A stretch of DNA of 64,000 bases from Megaleporinus macrocephalus. Taxonomy: Eukaryota > Chordata > Actinopteri > Characiformes > Anostomidae. The stretch's first letter is position 1. Every line of letters begins with the position of its first letter. The notes below the pieces were generated by a model. The model did no database searches. It was not told the DNA's origin and saw nothing but the letters and a program-made list of their open reading frames with translations. The stretch lies in NCBI GenBank assembly GCA_021613375.1, contig CM038716.1:17182024-17246023 (forward strand). The letters are read 5' to 3'. Below are positions 1 through 12,368 of the stretch, one piece after another. Both the position numbers and the translations under genes were made by a program.

Positions 1-900
1 GTTGTTACTGAAACATTTAAAATGGTCCGTTTCAATCGCACAGCATGGCTTCTACTTACACCATACTGTTGGTAAGGTGGAAGTGTGGACGATCTCTTAC
101 CCTCTCTTTGCTGTGCAAAGCCTCGATATTGTACACAAATCCCATAGTAAGAAAAAGCACTGGGCAAAAATGCCAACAATAGGAAAGTTGCAAGGCGCAA
201 ACCACCGCTGACCAAGCACAACAATCGTCTCAGGCTCGGCTCGCTCAGGCTTGTTTCTCATAAGCCATCAAACGTAATAACATTCGGTGAACTGTTGAGT
301 CAAAGGTTTTGGAAGACATGGTCACTGTTATATCTGACAAGCTAACCCCACAATTTACCATAAGAACATCAGACCAACAGTCAAACATGACAAGGGCAGT
401 GTGATGGTCGGGGGGTGATTTGCTCCTGCAGGACCAACATGACTGAATTGATAAAACCTTGAATTTTGAATGTCTGCCCATCAGTTTGTGACCCAAAGCT
501 CAAGCACAATTTGGTTATGCAGCCGAAGCACAAAAGCAAGGTTTTGGTGTGGCCAAGTCAAAGTCCTGACTTCAGTCCCATTGAGATGTTGTAGCAAGAC
601 TTTCAATGGGCAGTTCATGTGAACACTCCAATGTAGCTGAACTAATTCTAAAACCATTTCATCAAAAAAAAAAAAAAAAAAAAATGTGGGAGGACCTGAA
701 GCAAGCAGTTCATGTGAGGAACCTCTTTTTGTTTGGAGAAATGGGCTAAAATTCCTCCGAGGCCAGGACTGATCAACAGTGGCTGGAAATAATCACCTGC
801 AGTTATTACTGCACAAGGACGTTAAACCTGAAAAGGGTTTCCATGCTTTTATCACTTTTTTTTTAAATGACCAACTATAATAGTTTTGTCCCATTTGTTA
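1..900 (+). mobile_element. Decayed Tc1/mariner-like transposon
   Basis: Broken reading frames on the plus strand still spell Tc1 transposase landmarks. Around 395-425 there is a V-M-V-x-G-type stretch, and around 500-620 the late DDE-domain signature KVLVWPSQSPDFSPIEML, followed by a stop and then Q-D-F-x-W-A-V-H. A 21-base poly-A run at 664-684 is followed by a second similar piece (W-E-D-L-K-Q-A-V-H-V-R at about 685-720) and a 3' trailer. Stops and frameshifts throughout mean no active transposase. The left end lies outside the window. The family call is secure at superfamily level; the exact subfamily and the outer limits are not. Confidence 0.75.
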
Positions 901-1536
901 AATGTGGTCTTCTGTATCTTCTCTCAGGCCTTGTTATGTTTATGCCTATGTTTTAGGTCATATTTATCTAAAAATATCAACACTTCTGTGGGAAAATGTA
1001 TCTTTCATCAACTTTAGAGCACCACAGTATCTAAACGCTGGACCAAATCTCTGCATCCCTAAAATTGTAACAGTACATAAGCAGTTGAAGGACATTTCTT
1101 TTGTTCCAATTTTAATTATTTTTAACAAAATATAAAAGGCAGACATAAAAAACTGTAAAAGACAAACACAGATATATGTAGTTTAATTCCAACAGTTGTA
1201 ATATTATCATTTAGCTACAGCTTAACTCCTCGCCTCTTCAACTCAGACACATTCACATTCCTCATGCTCGAAACTACATACCTTCCATACTAACTTACAG
1301 TAGTTTCTGGATAAAAAAGTCTTAATGATTAATGACTAACAGGCAAAACATTTAAGTGGTCAGGGCATTGCCTAATTTTCTGGATGCTGAGCTATCAACA
1401 TCCAGGAAACAAACATGAGCCAATCTAAGCACACATAATTAGTGTTTTAGCCAGTTCCGAACCAGTTTACTTCCACATTCAGTGTGAACCTCGTAATCAC
1501 TCCACATAATCAAGAATCACTCCACAACATGACATC

Positions 1537-1542
1537 TTTATT
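1537..1542 (-). terminator. Candidate distal poly(A) signal for tp53i13
   Basis: On the minus strand the hexamer AATAAA is followed within about 20 bases by a GT-rich stretch (TGTCATGTTGTGGAGTG), the usual layout of a cleavage and polyadenylation site. Using it would give tp53i13 a 3' UTR of about 2 kb. A nearer AATAAA at 3139-3144 competes with it. Confidence 0.35.
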
Positions 1543-1809
1543 CATAATACAAAACTATATTTATTAAAGTAGAAACATGACTGGTGATGGGATCTGATGT
1601 CAGAGCAGCACTCTTAATCTCATACAGCCCACATTTTAAAACCTGGTGCTGAGACATCATAATGTAAGAAAAACAACCAATGGGTGCCAATCAATTCATG
1701 ATATTCAAGATATTGATATTAAACATGTATTGGAACTATCCTGTGAGTGGAGAAAAAATTTTAAATTTTAAAAAATTGTATTTGAAATATCTCATTGGTA
1801 TAGATATAG

Positions 1810-1930
1810 TATATGTTCAAAAGTATCCAGACACCTTTCATAATTAGGTCGCAACTTTAAGGTGCACCCACTGCTGACACAGGTCTTTAACTGTGCATAC
1901 ACAGCTTTAATATCTAAGGGTGGGCGAAAA
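1810..1930 (+). repeat. Truncated interspersed DNA repeat
   Basis: The segment beginning near AAAAGTATCCAGACACC and running through a part reading like 'CACCCACTGCTGACACAGG' resembles the start of a dispersed repeat I recall as common in otophysan fish. Only the first part is present; the sequence then changes to an AT-rich repeat. The family name is not certain. Confidence 0.45.
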
Positions 1931-3138
1931 ACCCAGATACAGGATAGAACTGCAATATTTTGCATGGCAATATGTTATCAATACAGGAGCACCAAGTATC
2001 TATATTTTATTATATAAATTTTTTATTATACAAAAAGTAAGGTTTTTATGACAGTTAGCCAGTCTGTCAGCTTAACAATCTCATTTTGTTGTAATATAAA
2101 TGACTGAAGTGATACAAACAGACAAAAATAACAAAAAGACTGCTGGAAAAGTTTTCCTGTGGGGACAAAGATTGTTGTTAAAATAAGCTAATTGCAGTAT
2201 ATATTATTGCATACTCAGCATATTGTAATATTTTAATTTTTTAAATCGCAGCAATATCACACTGGGACATAAGAATCGGGAAAACACTGTTTCATGGGGT
2301 CTTTAGTGATTCCAAAGCCTATTAATCTCCATAAGAAAACACTGCTAATAGTATGGTTCTCTCTGTAGGAGCCACACAAGTCTAAGGTTGCACTGTCCAA
2401 TGTCAAGTGTAAACTAAAAAGTTTTAAGAATTGGTCTGTGGAGCAGTAAAAGCGCTTGCTGGAGTAAAGGAGCTCCATTTAATACCTCTATTTAATAAAT
2501 TGGAACAGTTGTTATGATCCAGAACTGATCATCCAACACAGTACCTGATTGTGGCAATCAAATATTCACAGCAATTTTGCAATGTTAAAGTTGTAAAGCC
2601 ATCCCAGAAAAGTCAAGGCTGTTGCTGCAGTAAATGGGGAACAAACTTCCTATTAAGGAAACAAGGAGCAGATGAGCAGGTGTCTTTCTGTCTTCACAAT
2701 GTTTACATGTTTGTGTAGCACAAACTCAATCTGTCCATTTCTGCGCTCTTGCTGCCATCTGCTGGTGAGTCCAGCTGCTTCTCTTTATGACAAACTCTGA
2801 ATCATTTACACTCACCGGAAGAGTGGACCTTAGAGAGAGATTTAAATGTGCACAACCTTCTACATCCATACTGTAAAAGACTTTTGCAGCCTTCTTATAA
2901 AAACAATACATGCTAGGCTACCGAAGACCATTGCAAAGTATCAGTGACCGTACAGATGCAAAAATGCAATACCCTGTATTCTGGAATACAAACCCAGGCT
3001 TCTTCTTTAGCTGATACTGAAATAGTTTACAATACATACGAGCAAGAGTCCACTGGGTTGGTTTATGTTTTGACATACTGCTGATAAGGATAATAAATAT
3101 GCATCACTTAATAACAAAACTAAAGTACACCTTGTGCT

Positions 3139-3144
3139 TTTATT
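3139..3144 (-). terminator. Candidate proximal poly(A) signal for tp53i13
   Basis: AATAAA on the minus strand, about 360 bases after the tp53i13 stop codon. It is the nearest canonical hexamer. No clear GT-rich element was noted, so it is only one of two options. Confidence 0.35.
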
Positions 3145-3505
3145 GTTCCTTCCTTTCCCGGTTGAGATGCAAATGTGTTTTGGAAAACGCTCTAAGAACT
3201 AGCGGTACCTTCAACTATACCATAACAAATAACTGCTTTTTTACAATACGTATTCAGCATGAACTGAAAATGCTTCAATAAAGCACATGACTGAATTCAA
3301 GTCAGAATAGTGGGGGTGCTTAACAGTCTCACTGCTAAGAATGGAATACACATTACAGGCTTGGTAATGGTGACTTGTAGAAGCTGCATTGTCTTGTGTG
3401 TACTCCATTGAGAGGAGCAGTGCTGCTAACTCCGAATGCAGGCTGATACTGAGTCAGTGGAGTGAGGATGGGCACCCCACACTTTCAATGCAGTGAGTGA
3501 GTGAG

Positions 3506-6500
3506 TCAGTCAGACTCATTGTCATTGCTGGAGTCAGGCAGCAGGGGGCATTCCTGTCTTCTGCTCTGACTGGCCCTCCTTTTCCTTCTGCCCACCATTC
3601 TCAATCTCCTTCGAATGATATCTGCAACATAAACACCAGCTGTGTTACAGTTTTCTGCAGGAGACGGTACAAAAACATTATTTAATATTTTAGCTATTTA
3701 ATAAAACAAACAAATGAAAAACAACAACAGGATTATAAATCAGTAGTAGGGAACAAAAACTGCACCCCTCAAAATAATCAAAAATAATAATAAAATCACT
3801 ACATGACTGAAAAACACACACTCTAAAAAAACAGTTTAAGGGTTAATACCTTTATTTTCTTTTTAGTTAAACCTAGTGTGTCAAACTGGGTGCCTTCCAG
3901 GCCACAGTTCTGCAGAGATTCTAAATTATGAAGGCCTTAGTTCAGGAGATGAAGCAAAGTGCTTCAGTAAGCACTATAGAGCTGTGGCCTGGAACTAACC
4001 CAATCTGACACTCCTAACCTTAAACTTTTACTGAATAAACTCAACAAAAACATTGTTCTAAGTAGAGGAATTTTCTCATCAACAGTTACCCATTAATACT
4101 TAGTCCTAGTACAAAAAAAACCCTGCTACGCACAGTTTTTGTGTTTTTTCTACCCCTAACACTTGTTGATTATCTAATACCCTGGATAAGGGAACATGTG
4201 CTTAGTGTGTGGTCCTCAGGAGTGGGGTTGGGAACCTCTGTTTGAAGTTGTTACCAACTGAGAGAGGCAGAACACAACACGAAGGGTGGAAAAATTGCTT
4301 CCCTTCAGAACCGAACGCTTTGTGGAAATGAACTGGAATGCATTTCATTTTCTAACACGTGAATCTATAAAAACAAACCAGAGCAATTTATTGAGCACTC
4401 ATTTCGATCAAGTGCGACCCTGAACAAACGCCATGTTTTGTTGATTTTTGTCCTCTACAAAGAACACATTCTGTACATTATAGGTGTGTCTTATAACCTA
4501 GTAAGCTACCAACATAGGCAGCATTTTACGTCTAGTATGCGCTCCCGACATGTAGTCTGTCCCAATTCTTAGATACCTTAAACATGTTGTCCACCAAGGC
4601 ACCTTATTTTGACCTGATTTTAGGGAAGTATCGAACGCTTCCTCAGCCGCTAAAGCAATTCCATGATGCAACGCAGGCAAATCTACGAGCAGTGAGGTGG
4701 TTTTAAAATGTAAGTTATTTAGATTCTCTCTGGAGTTTTAATGTGTTTATTGTCATATAATCACACAAACTATATTTTATTTTATTTAACTCTGTAACGA
4801 GTTGTTGATCATTTTGCAGTTTTATACTCGAGCTATTAGCATTTATGCTAGCGGATTTATAAGCCTCGGGCTATTGTTTTGAATGCCGGCTGGTAGCTTA
4901 GCAACCAGCTAAACCACCGGTCGCGTGCTGCAGTGGGCGGGAACAAGCCGTGACGCAGTCTCTCTCTAATCTGTGTCTCAGTCTCAGTAATCTGTGTTAT
5001 GAGGAGAGATGAGGAGAGAACACTGCTACTTAAACAGCTGCTTAGCTTGACAGTACCTACTTAAACAGCTCACTAGGTTTTGAGACAGACCCTATGAATG
5101 TAACACACATGCTGTACTTACGTGTTTTCTGAAAATGATGAGTTATTTACTTCCCATACAGCACATACATGAGGTATAGTTGGCTAGTCCTTGAGAGTCT
5201 GACACAGAATGTATGAGGTTTCATTAAAAAATACAGTTTCTCTTCAGAGCAAACAGATACTAAATGACATGTTTTAAATCCCTGATACTACAAAAGAACC
5301 CTGAACAAAATCAGTGGCCACCACTAACCAGTAAACCACATTTTAAATGTGAAAAATAGATGAAAAAAAACATTGACCGCATGTAATTCCTGTTCAAATG
5401 CAGGTAAACTTTAAGTGCATGGGTTCATACCTGCTACGCTCTCGTAGTCTTGCTGCGTCTCGTGCCAGTACAGGCTGGGTGGTGGGCGCCAGTTGCGATA
5501 AAGGCGTGTGTGGAGCACAGAGAGTGTGAGCAGCACTAAGAGAAATCCCAGTGCTGCGGCGGCCCACACTGCTTCATCAGTGTGCGGTGTGAGCATCCTG
5601 TGGCCTTGCAGTGGCTCACCTACCTTTGGAGCCACCGTGTCTGGAGGTCCACACTGACCACCCCGCCCTCTGCAGCCTCCTTGAGCGTGCTGTTCCTCTG
5701 TGTCGGTTTTGACACGGTGCTTTTGAACCGGCAGCTTAGTCTTCCTGGGAGACTTTGCATCTGTCTTTGAAGTCGCCACCACCTTTTCCTGTCCTGTCTC
5801 ACCTTCTTTAAGGGGTTTTGTTAGCTCTCTTCCTGCGGCTGCTGTCCTTTTATCTGTTTCTATGGCAGCGTGAAGGCGGGGTGTAACAAGGCCACCATGA
5901 GAGTCTGCCGAGAGTGTGTCATTATCCTTAGCAATGTTCAGCGGTTGTGTTTGCGTGGAGTCCAGCTTTTCAAACTCTGAGCTGTTACGTGCAGAACTCT
6001 CAGACAGCTTAGCTTCATCTTTAGGCGTCTGGAGGGCTGCTCGGCTCTTCCTCGTTCTCGCTGCTGTCCTCTCGTATGCTGACAGAGCATCCACACAGCA
6101 CGCTCTCAGAGACTGTCAGATGGAGAGATACAACAGAGTAAACGCTGCAGTTCGAAAATATAGAACTTAAGTTTCCTCAGCAGTGAAACGCACGTACAAT
6201 GTTAGACAGATGATGACAGATGACTGACCTTTACAGTAGTGCCCAGCACTCTGTCCACAGGAGCTGCCTTGGTCAAATACAGGCTGTACTTTGGTCTTCG
6301 GCTATCCTTGGTTTGATTAAGGTTGGAGACTGCTGTGAGTAACCATTCACAAACTCCTGATGAGGTCACATGGGACATTTCTAGAGTACGACCCCAGGAG
6401 ACCAAGGCAACAGGCTTACGGAAAATGATAAGAGAAAGTAAGCAAACAGTCTGGAAAGCAACCCCACACACAGACACAGAAACAGCAACAGGGTGTAAAA

Positions 6501-9500
6501 AAGCATTGTGCTGCACAGATGGTGGCAACTGAAAACTATCAAGGATGCATGATGATATTGCAATCATATCAGTTTTAGCAGATACTTGCTCCAAAAACAT
6601 AATTGGCATTGGATAAATGTTTAAACTGGACTGAAATTTCCAACCATTACTTGAAGACCTCTTTACTGGACTGTGGAATGTGGGACTACTGCTCTAAATA
6701 CTCAATTTGATTCATATTTCTGCATTTGTGACCCATAATACTAGTCTAGGTAATTGTGGTCACACTGTCTACATATTATTAAATGTTGATGTATCTACAG
6801 ATATGTATGTGTGGTGGAATTAACACACACACACACAAATGAAAATGGGGTATAAATTAAAATGATGAGTTGTGTAAGGGCAGAAATAAGTGCTACTCCA
6901 TAAACAGAAAGGTAATGAAAATGCATAAAAGTGATCTATATAATTTTTGGCATCATATATTGCTGTTAGTTCACAATTTCCATATTTATGTATAATTGTA
7001 ATATTTAATACAGTGCATCCTCACATTTTCACCAAAATAAAGTTCTCAGGCTATTCCTATTGTCTATATTCAATTACTGTGCACATAGCGTGTTTAAAAG
7101 TAATTCTGAATTATGCCAAACCAAATGGGTCGAGGTGAAAATCACTTTCAAGGAAATTTGAGATTTACACCTCTACTCCTTTTTCTTTAACATGAATGTA
7201 CAAGGCTCTTCGTTAGAAACAAACCCACTGAGTCAGAGAGAAGGAATGACTCACTCTGTCTTGGCTTAGCTGGGGTTGAGCTGTGAGGATGTAGTGAGGA
7301 AGACACGAGTAAGCCATCACTGCCAGACCCTTGCGAGCATCCTCTGATACACAGGGGTGATACAGGAGAACTGCTGCGCCATCCTAAAGCAGAGAGACAC
7401 ATCACAGCTTCAGTTCATGTCCTGTAAATGCATGGATAAAATTTTGTCGGGCTCGACATAATTTAGCCACTAACATTTATCTGATATTAACACACCACAG
7501 ATTTATCAGCATCCATTTTACCCTTAGTTTCCCTTAAAATGATAAAAAGTCACATTCATGAATGTGATAGTGTTTAATAATAGAGTCATTAAAACTGTAT
7601 CACACCTAGTTCCTTAAGATTGACATCAAGCTGCTCATCTTGTTTTAGTCGAGCCACTTATTCACAACATTATATCACAATCAGAAGCATAACTGTGAGA
7701 AACCTACATAGTTTTATTAACCCACTGTGATTGAATACTGATGTAAGAATTTCTATCTAAAAGAAAACACCTCAGTCGCTGTGAATTTGAACATCTGCCA
7801 AACAAATACACACATTCAGGGATGCAGGAAGCAATTTATTATTGATAAACATTTCCCAGCAGAGACTTTAGGGCATGTCAAAACATGCTAGACTTCAGTT
7901 TGAACTAGAGAAGTGACGAGACGATGTGCTGGATTACAAATACCTTCAGGTTGTTTAGCCACCGCTGAGGGGGGCAGTACAGGTACTCGCCACTCATCGC
8001 TCCTACAGGCCTGTGAGCTCCGCTGGAGACAAACCAACACAAGAAAGCCTTCACATAAAGACTGATCAGGTTTCACAAAAACACTGACTATTCAGGATTC
8101 ACTGATAATTAACTTAAAATCAACATGATTTAAAATCATACTGTAGTGTTATTTTAATAGCATCTTTTCAAGAAAACAAGAATTATATGTTTTGAATATT
8201 AAAGTATGATCATGATGCATAATATGACCAGAGGCAACCTAACAAGCTTAACTTGAAAGCAAATGCAGTGCAGGTAAGTACAAGCTTACCTGTTCGGGAT
8301 GGTGTGATTGTATTTGATGGGCATGTCCATGCAGATTTGCTCAGCTGGCTGGGGATAAAACAACCAGTAAGAATACACTGTGTGTATGACAGATGCTTAT
8401 TCATACACAATCTGTTTATGTTTGCAGTCACTGGAGGCTTTTAGCAAAGCCGTGAAACAGAGCCATGCTCCGAGCTGTTTCCTTTATATCCAGCATTATC
8501 AGTGTCAAGATATTACTTAACAACAAACAACAAGCTACCGCAAAACAAAGTATCACGCATTTAGGAAGGAAATTCACAAGGGACTAAAAATAAAAAAATC
8601 CACTGTGCAAGTAAATTACAACTGGAGTGGTGGAGGTGCAATGCTTTTACCTGACTGGGGCTCTGGGTGGAAATATCAGGAAGTCTCTGCAACAACAGGA
8701 CAAGAGATAAACAATTAGGTCAAATTCTCATTAGGGACAAGGTCCATATACACAACAATATCAGCACTTCTCCATTATAATACAACTTTAAATGCACTGA
8801 AGAGCTCAATAACCACTAGTTTCAGATCATGCACTGTTGCGAGTCATTTCTAAATACATATAACTACTAAAAGACAGAAGACAAAAAAAAGTTACCAGCG
8901 CTGACTTCGGCCATAGCTTTGGACACATAAACTCATCAGACTGAGGTAGATCCCTCTCCAGCTTTGCCTTTGAAAAAAAACATTTCACAACAGTAAGTCA
9001 TGAAAGCCATTACGCAGCATCATTTGACTCATTAATGTCCTTATTTGACATGTTGAAATTCTTTCAGTCCACACAGCTATAAGCGAAAGTCTGAAGATCC
9101 CCAGTAATTACATGTTTTTTTTTAATTTATTTTTTTATGAAAACCATTTCCTGTACAGAGATATGAACTAAACCTAAACTAAATAAATACACAGAAATTG
9201 GGCACTGTGTTTAACATGTTAAAAATAGGGCTGTGTATTGACAAGAGCCTGGCGATATGATATGTATTGTGAATATGTTATAATATATATTGAGATACTG
9301 TAAGCAAGGTGATATACGGTGATTTTCTGTGTAAAAAAAAAATCTAATTATAGTAAAACTGTCATAATAAAAAAAAACCATTAACTAGTCAGCTGGGTTT
9401 GCTAAAGCTACTGTTAGCAGTGCGCCCTTGTACTACTTGTTAACATTAGACAAATGTCTTTACAACACTGCCATCTAATGGTTGGGGTTTAAACACAACA

Positions 9501-10196
9501 CAGTATAACACAAAATGCCAGAAATCTTTATATATGAATTGATACAGAATTACAAAACATAATACTGTGCCATTATAGAGAATATTGAGATTTGAGAAGT
9601 CATTTGATTTTGATCTACGATTGTATGGTCCTCAAGCATATCTAAACACAAATCTATAGAAATGTTTCAAACTGATGACTTTAAATCACTTCCATTGTTA
9701 CATGTTATATAATATAATATAATATATGTTTATACTGTCATATTACACTTAGCCCTTTGGGTCATATGGGACTACTGATTCTTCACACAATAGAAATTTG
9801 AACAGTAAATAAAAGTCACATGTACTGAGTGGGCACTGTGAGATTTAAGTATACTATTTAAAATGCCATCACTGTAGACAAATCAGGAAAATAACTATTT
9901 GGACATTAATGGGTTAAAGAGATTTTACAACACAGCAGTATAACCAAGGAAAAGAAACTTATTAAACTGAATCACTGTTTGCACATGGATGTGATAATAA
10001 GATGTTACATCATATACGACTACATCAGTGAAAGTGATAAGACTCTCAGTCCCGGATAAAAGCAGTAAAGCTGAGGTGAAGTGTGAGCTCATACCCGGCC
10101 AGTGTCGCAGTCCTGCCTCGCTCTGGAGCGACAGCGCTTCAGCACACTGAGCCATATCAGTCCAAACAACAACCAAGTCACTGCTTTGAGCCTCAT
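3506..10196 (-). CDS. tp53i13: Tumor protein p53-inducible protein 13 (tp53i13), 9 coding exons
   Basis: Exons on the minus strand: 10095-10196, 8896-8967, 8651-8686, 8290-8348, 7944-8022, 7255-7383, 6229-6414, 5431-6112, 3506-3621. All have GT/AG borders and matching phases, giving 486 codons plus stop (human about 393). Residues 1-20 (MRLKAVTWLLFGLIWLSVLK) form a signal peptide or anchor. A conserved ectodomain follows, with motifs such as VLLYHPC and LVSWGRTLEM that match human FLYHPC and LTAWGLALEM. A long, poorly conserved Ser/Lys-rich region precedes one membrane segment at about 401-421 ([20 protein letters not shown]; human [20 protein letters not shown]). The basic tail ends P-L-L-P-D-S-S-N-D-N-E-S-D, like the human tail. 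The human gene is p53-inducible and lies near TAOK1, as here. The weakest border is the exon 2 acceptor (CAAAG). Molecular function is not known from sequence. Confidence 0.93.
3875..4015. mobile_element. Palindromic MITE (fold-back element)
   Basis: Two arms are inverted copies. The left arm (3875-3910) includes TGTCAAACTGGG and CCAGGCCACAG; the right arm (3981-4015) includes CTGTGGCCTGG and CAATCTGACAC. About 70 bases separate them. The shape and wording resemble a palindromic MITE I recall from other fish genomes. It lies in the last intron of tp53i13 and codes for nothing. Confidence 0.6.
9225..9595 (+). repeat. AT-rich dispersed repeat rich in GATAT/ATATC
   Basis: Begins AGGGCTGTGTATTG and contains 'CACTGCCATCTAATGGTTGGGG' split by small changes, followed by 'TTTAAACACAACACA'. 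The same order of words occurs at 50072-50430 and, on the other strand, at both ends of 59465-59975. That makes it a multi-copy family within this window. It sits in tp53i13 intron 1 and has no coding capacity. Confidence 0.6.
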
Positions 10197-10780
10197 AACT
10201 GCCGGATAACATCCAAAACAGCCGCTGAAGCCTCGAAAACTATTTTATGAAGCTCGGCCTGCTGCTCTGAACGCCACTAAGTCCTGTCTTCTTCTTCTCC
10301 TCCGTCGTAGGCGCTTCTCTGTGTTTTCTATCGCACAGATATGGAGATCCATACTCCGTTCAGGTGCTCAGCTCCGTAAAGCTGTTTAAGAGGACTTCAC
10401 AGCTCCTCTGTTTACTTTCCACAGCACTGAAAAGCTCATCAGGAACACGCGTGCCCCCCTCCTCTGTCCACTGTAGGGGTCCAGTATCAGAGTAAACGGG
10501 GCTCGGTGGTAAGAGAGAGAGAGTGAGACAGTCCAGCTAAAACATAGTTTAAAACATCGCCAAGTACTGTTTTCATCATCCGTAAGAGCGCAGCTGAACT
10601 TTCCGAAAACTGTAAACCTACAACATGTCCGATCCACAGGTCCAGTCGTTACGTCACTGATAAATAAAGACATTTTTTTGAAGCATCCGGAATGACGGAT
10701 CTACAAATCACAACACTGACACACCAGCCGCGGACATGATGTGGAGATCGTGTGTTCGCCTCACCTCCGCGCCCTTAAAG
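10197..10780 (-). promoter_or_regulatory. tp53i13 5' UTR and promoter region
   Basis: The stretch just upstream of the tp53i13 start is richer in G, C and CpG than its surroundings (for example TCCGTCGTAGGCGC and CAGCCGCGGACATG). It lies directly before an exon that opens with a signal peptide. No TATA box was recognised and the transcription start cannot be set. Open frames here look like shadows. Confidence 0.5.
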
Positions 10781-11109
10781 GAACACAACACATATTTTTT
10801 CCTGTATGGTGGCCTGAATGGGACATACTGTAAATAAAGCAGTGCACTAGAACTACTCTATTTAAATTGGGGATAGAGACCCTCACACTATATCTAGTTA
10901 AACCCATCCAAGGAGTGTAAACAGCGGCCAAAATTAAACTCCAGTGGTGCGTTTGAGACCACTAACTTTAGGATTCTTTAAGAAGATAAAGGCCATTTCT
11001 TAACTGAACACATGACTAAAAGGGAAAAATACATATAATCAAATGTTTACAATGCACAATATGCTTATTAGATTATTATTAGTATTATTATTGCACTTAC
11101 TGGTCAATT

Positions 11110-11370
11110 CCTTCCAGACTAGTAATAAACTTACGATGGGGTGGACGCCACAACTTTCGGCTGTTAATCACACTGTAGTCTTTGCCTCACTCTCAGTACA
11201 TGTGCCGCATTTGGCACAAACTCTTATCTGGAGTGACTTACAGTTTACATGTACACGGGTAGGCGAGTATTAGTGTTAGGAGTTTTGCCCAAGGACTGTG
11301 GTTGCCCAGGAAGGGACTCGAACCGCAGTCTACAGCTTGGAGAGCAAAGATATAACCTACTACATGATCC
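11110..11370 (-). mobile_element. tRNA-derived SINE with L2-like tail
   Basis: Read on the minus strand, the head holds a pol III box B (GGTTCGAGTCCC, plus-strand positions 11313-11324) preceded by a tRNA-like region. The tail reads like the fish L2-type SINE end (ACTGTAAGTCACTCCAGATA, then a 'GCCAAATG' word). It lies between tp53i13 and the taok1 3' end. The head is diverged, so this is an old copy. Confidence 0.6.
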
Positions 11371-12344
11371 ATAACAAAGTGAGAAACACAGAGGGTCCTG
11401 GGCTTCTAGGACCCTCTAAATGTCCTAAAGTCCCATTTTTACGATGACTCTATTCTGTTTGTTAGGATGTAACAGACACTCAAATCTAATTTAGGGACAC
11501 GTCTGTTTCTCCCACAGTGAGCTTTTGGCTTTGATATTCCTAAAAGGGAAATTCCAGAATTTCCACATAACTCAGTGGTGGAGATTTTAACAATGTAATT
11601 TTTTTATTTAAAATTATTCTTTAGCAGAGAAACTTACCAGATTTCTTTACAGTAGTGGTGATTACTCTGGGTCCCAATATCTACAGTGTTTCAGTAGTTT
11701 GTTCTGCCTTATTCTCAATAAATGAGCACCTCCAAACTTCTAGCTGTTCAAATCAAACTTTCTAATAGACCAACTGAGTAACCAGGAATACAGTGTGCAA
11801 TACACCCCTGAAGTGACACGTAGTATGTAGTGCTAAATTTCACACAAGATGCAATCAAGCATATTTGTTATAGACATTCATAAAGATCAATGACGTCTTT
11901 AACACAACACCAAAACTGCATGAGGATCACTTCAGGTTTCTAAACTAAAAGTCATTTAGTGTCTAACAATAACATTTTGTGTTTTGGTGCGCGGCCACAT
12001 ACATTGTGATATGTGATTTTATTTATAAAAGTATATTAAGTCCTTATTTGATGTGATCTAAAGAAAAATATGTATCTATATTTTTTTATTTCAATTTTTC
12101 TGCTTAAAATGAACAAGGTAGCTGCTCTTTATATCCTGTGAAAGTTTCCTGATGGATGGGCCAGTGGAAATGCTCCAAAATCACCTGCTTCCATTGATTT
12201 ACACTGAAAGTTGAGAAGGGTTATGTATCTACTACCATATGCACTATGACCATCAGCCAGGGGCAAAGATCATCACAGTTTCTCAACTTTGTTTGGCCTT
12301 ATAACCTCATGACTTTGGTAAACTCAAATAAAGGTCAGGACAAG
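11371..12344. other. Intergenic DNA without recognised features
   Basis: No exon, RNA gene or clear repeat was recognised. It separates the 5' side of tp53i13 from the probable 3' end of taok1. Confidence 0.5.
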
Positions 12345-12362
12345 TTGCTGTACTAAAGTTAC

Positions 12363-12368
12363 TTTATT
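12363..12368 (-). terminator. Candidate poly(A) signal of taok1
   Basis: AATAAA on the minus strand in the context GGCTGTAATAAAGTAACT, followed by T-rich sequence. It is the last good hexamer before the unrelated intergenic DNA. Confidence 0.4.

Larger units (their letters stand above)
901..3138. other. Repeat-bearing stretch downstream of tp53i13
   Basis: No coding exon is recognisable here. Part of it is probably the 3' UTR of the minus-strand gene tp53i13, because two AATAAA signals on that strand lie at 1537-1542 and 3139-3144. It also holds a truncated interspersed repeat (about 1810-1930) and an AT-rich repeat-like segment (about 1930-2270). The short open frames in it lack family similarity or exon-like borders. 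Confidence 0.5.

Noticed and set aside
6202..6609. 135-codon minus-strand frame
   Set aside because: Only 6229-6414 is exon; the upstream part is intron read-through before a good acceptor (CGTAAG with a pyrimidine tract), and the protein match begins at P-V-A-L-V-S-W-G.
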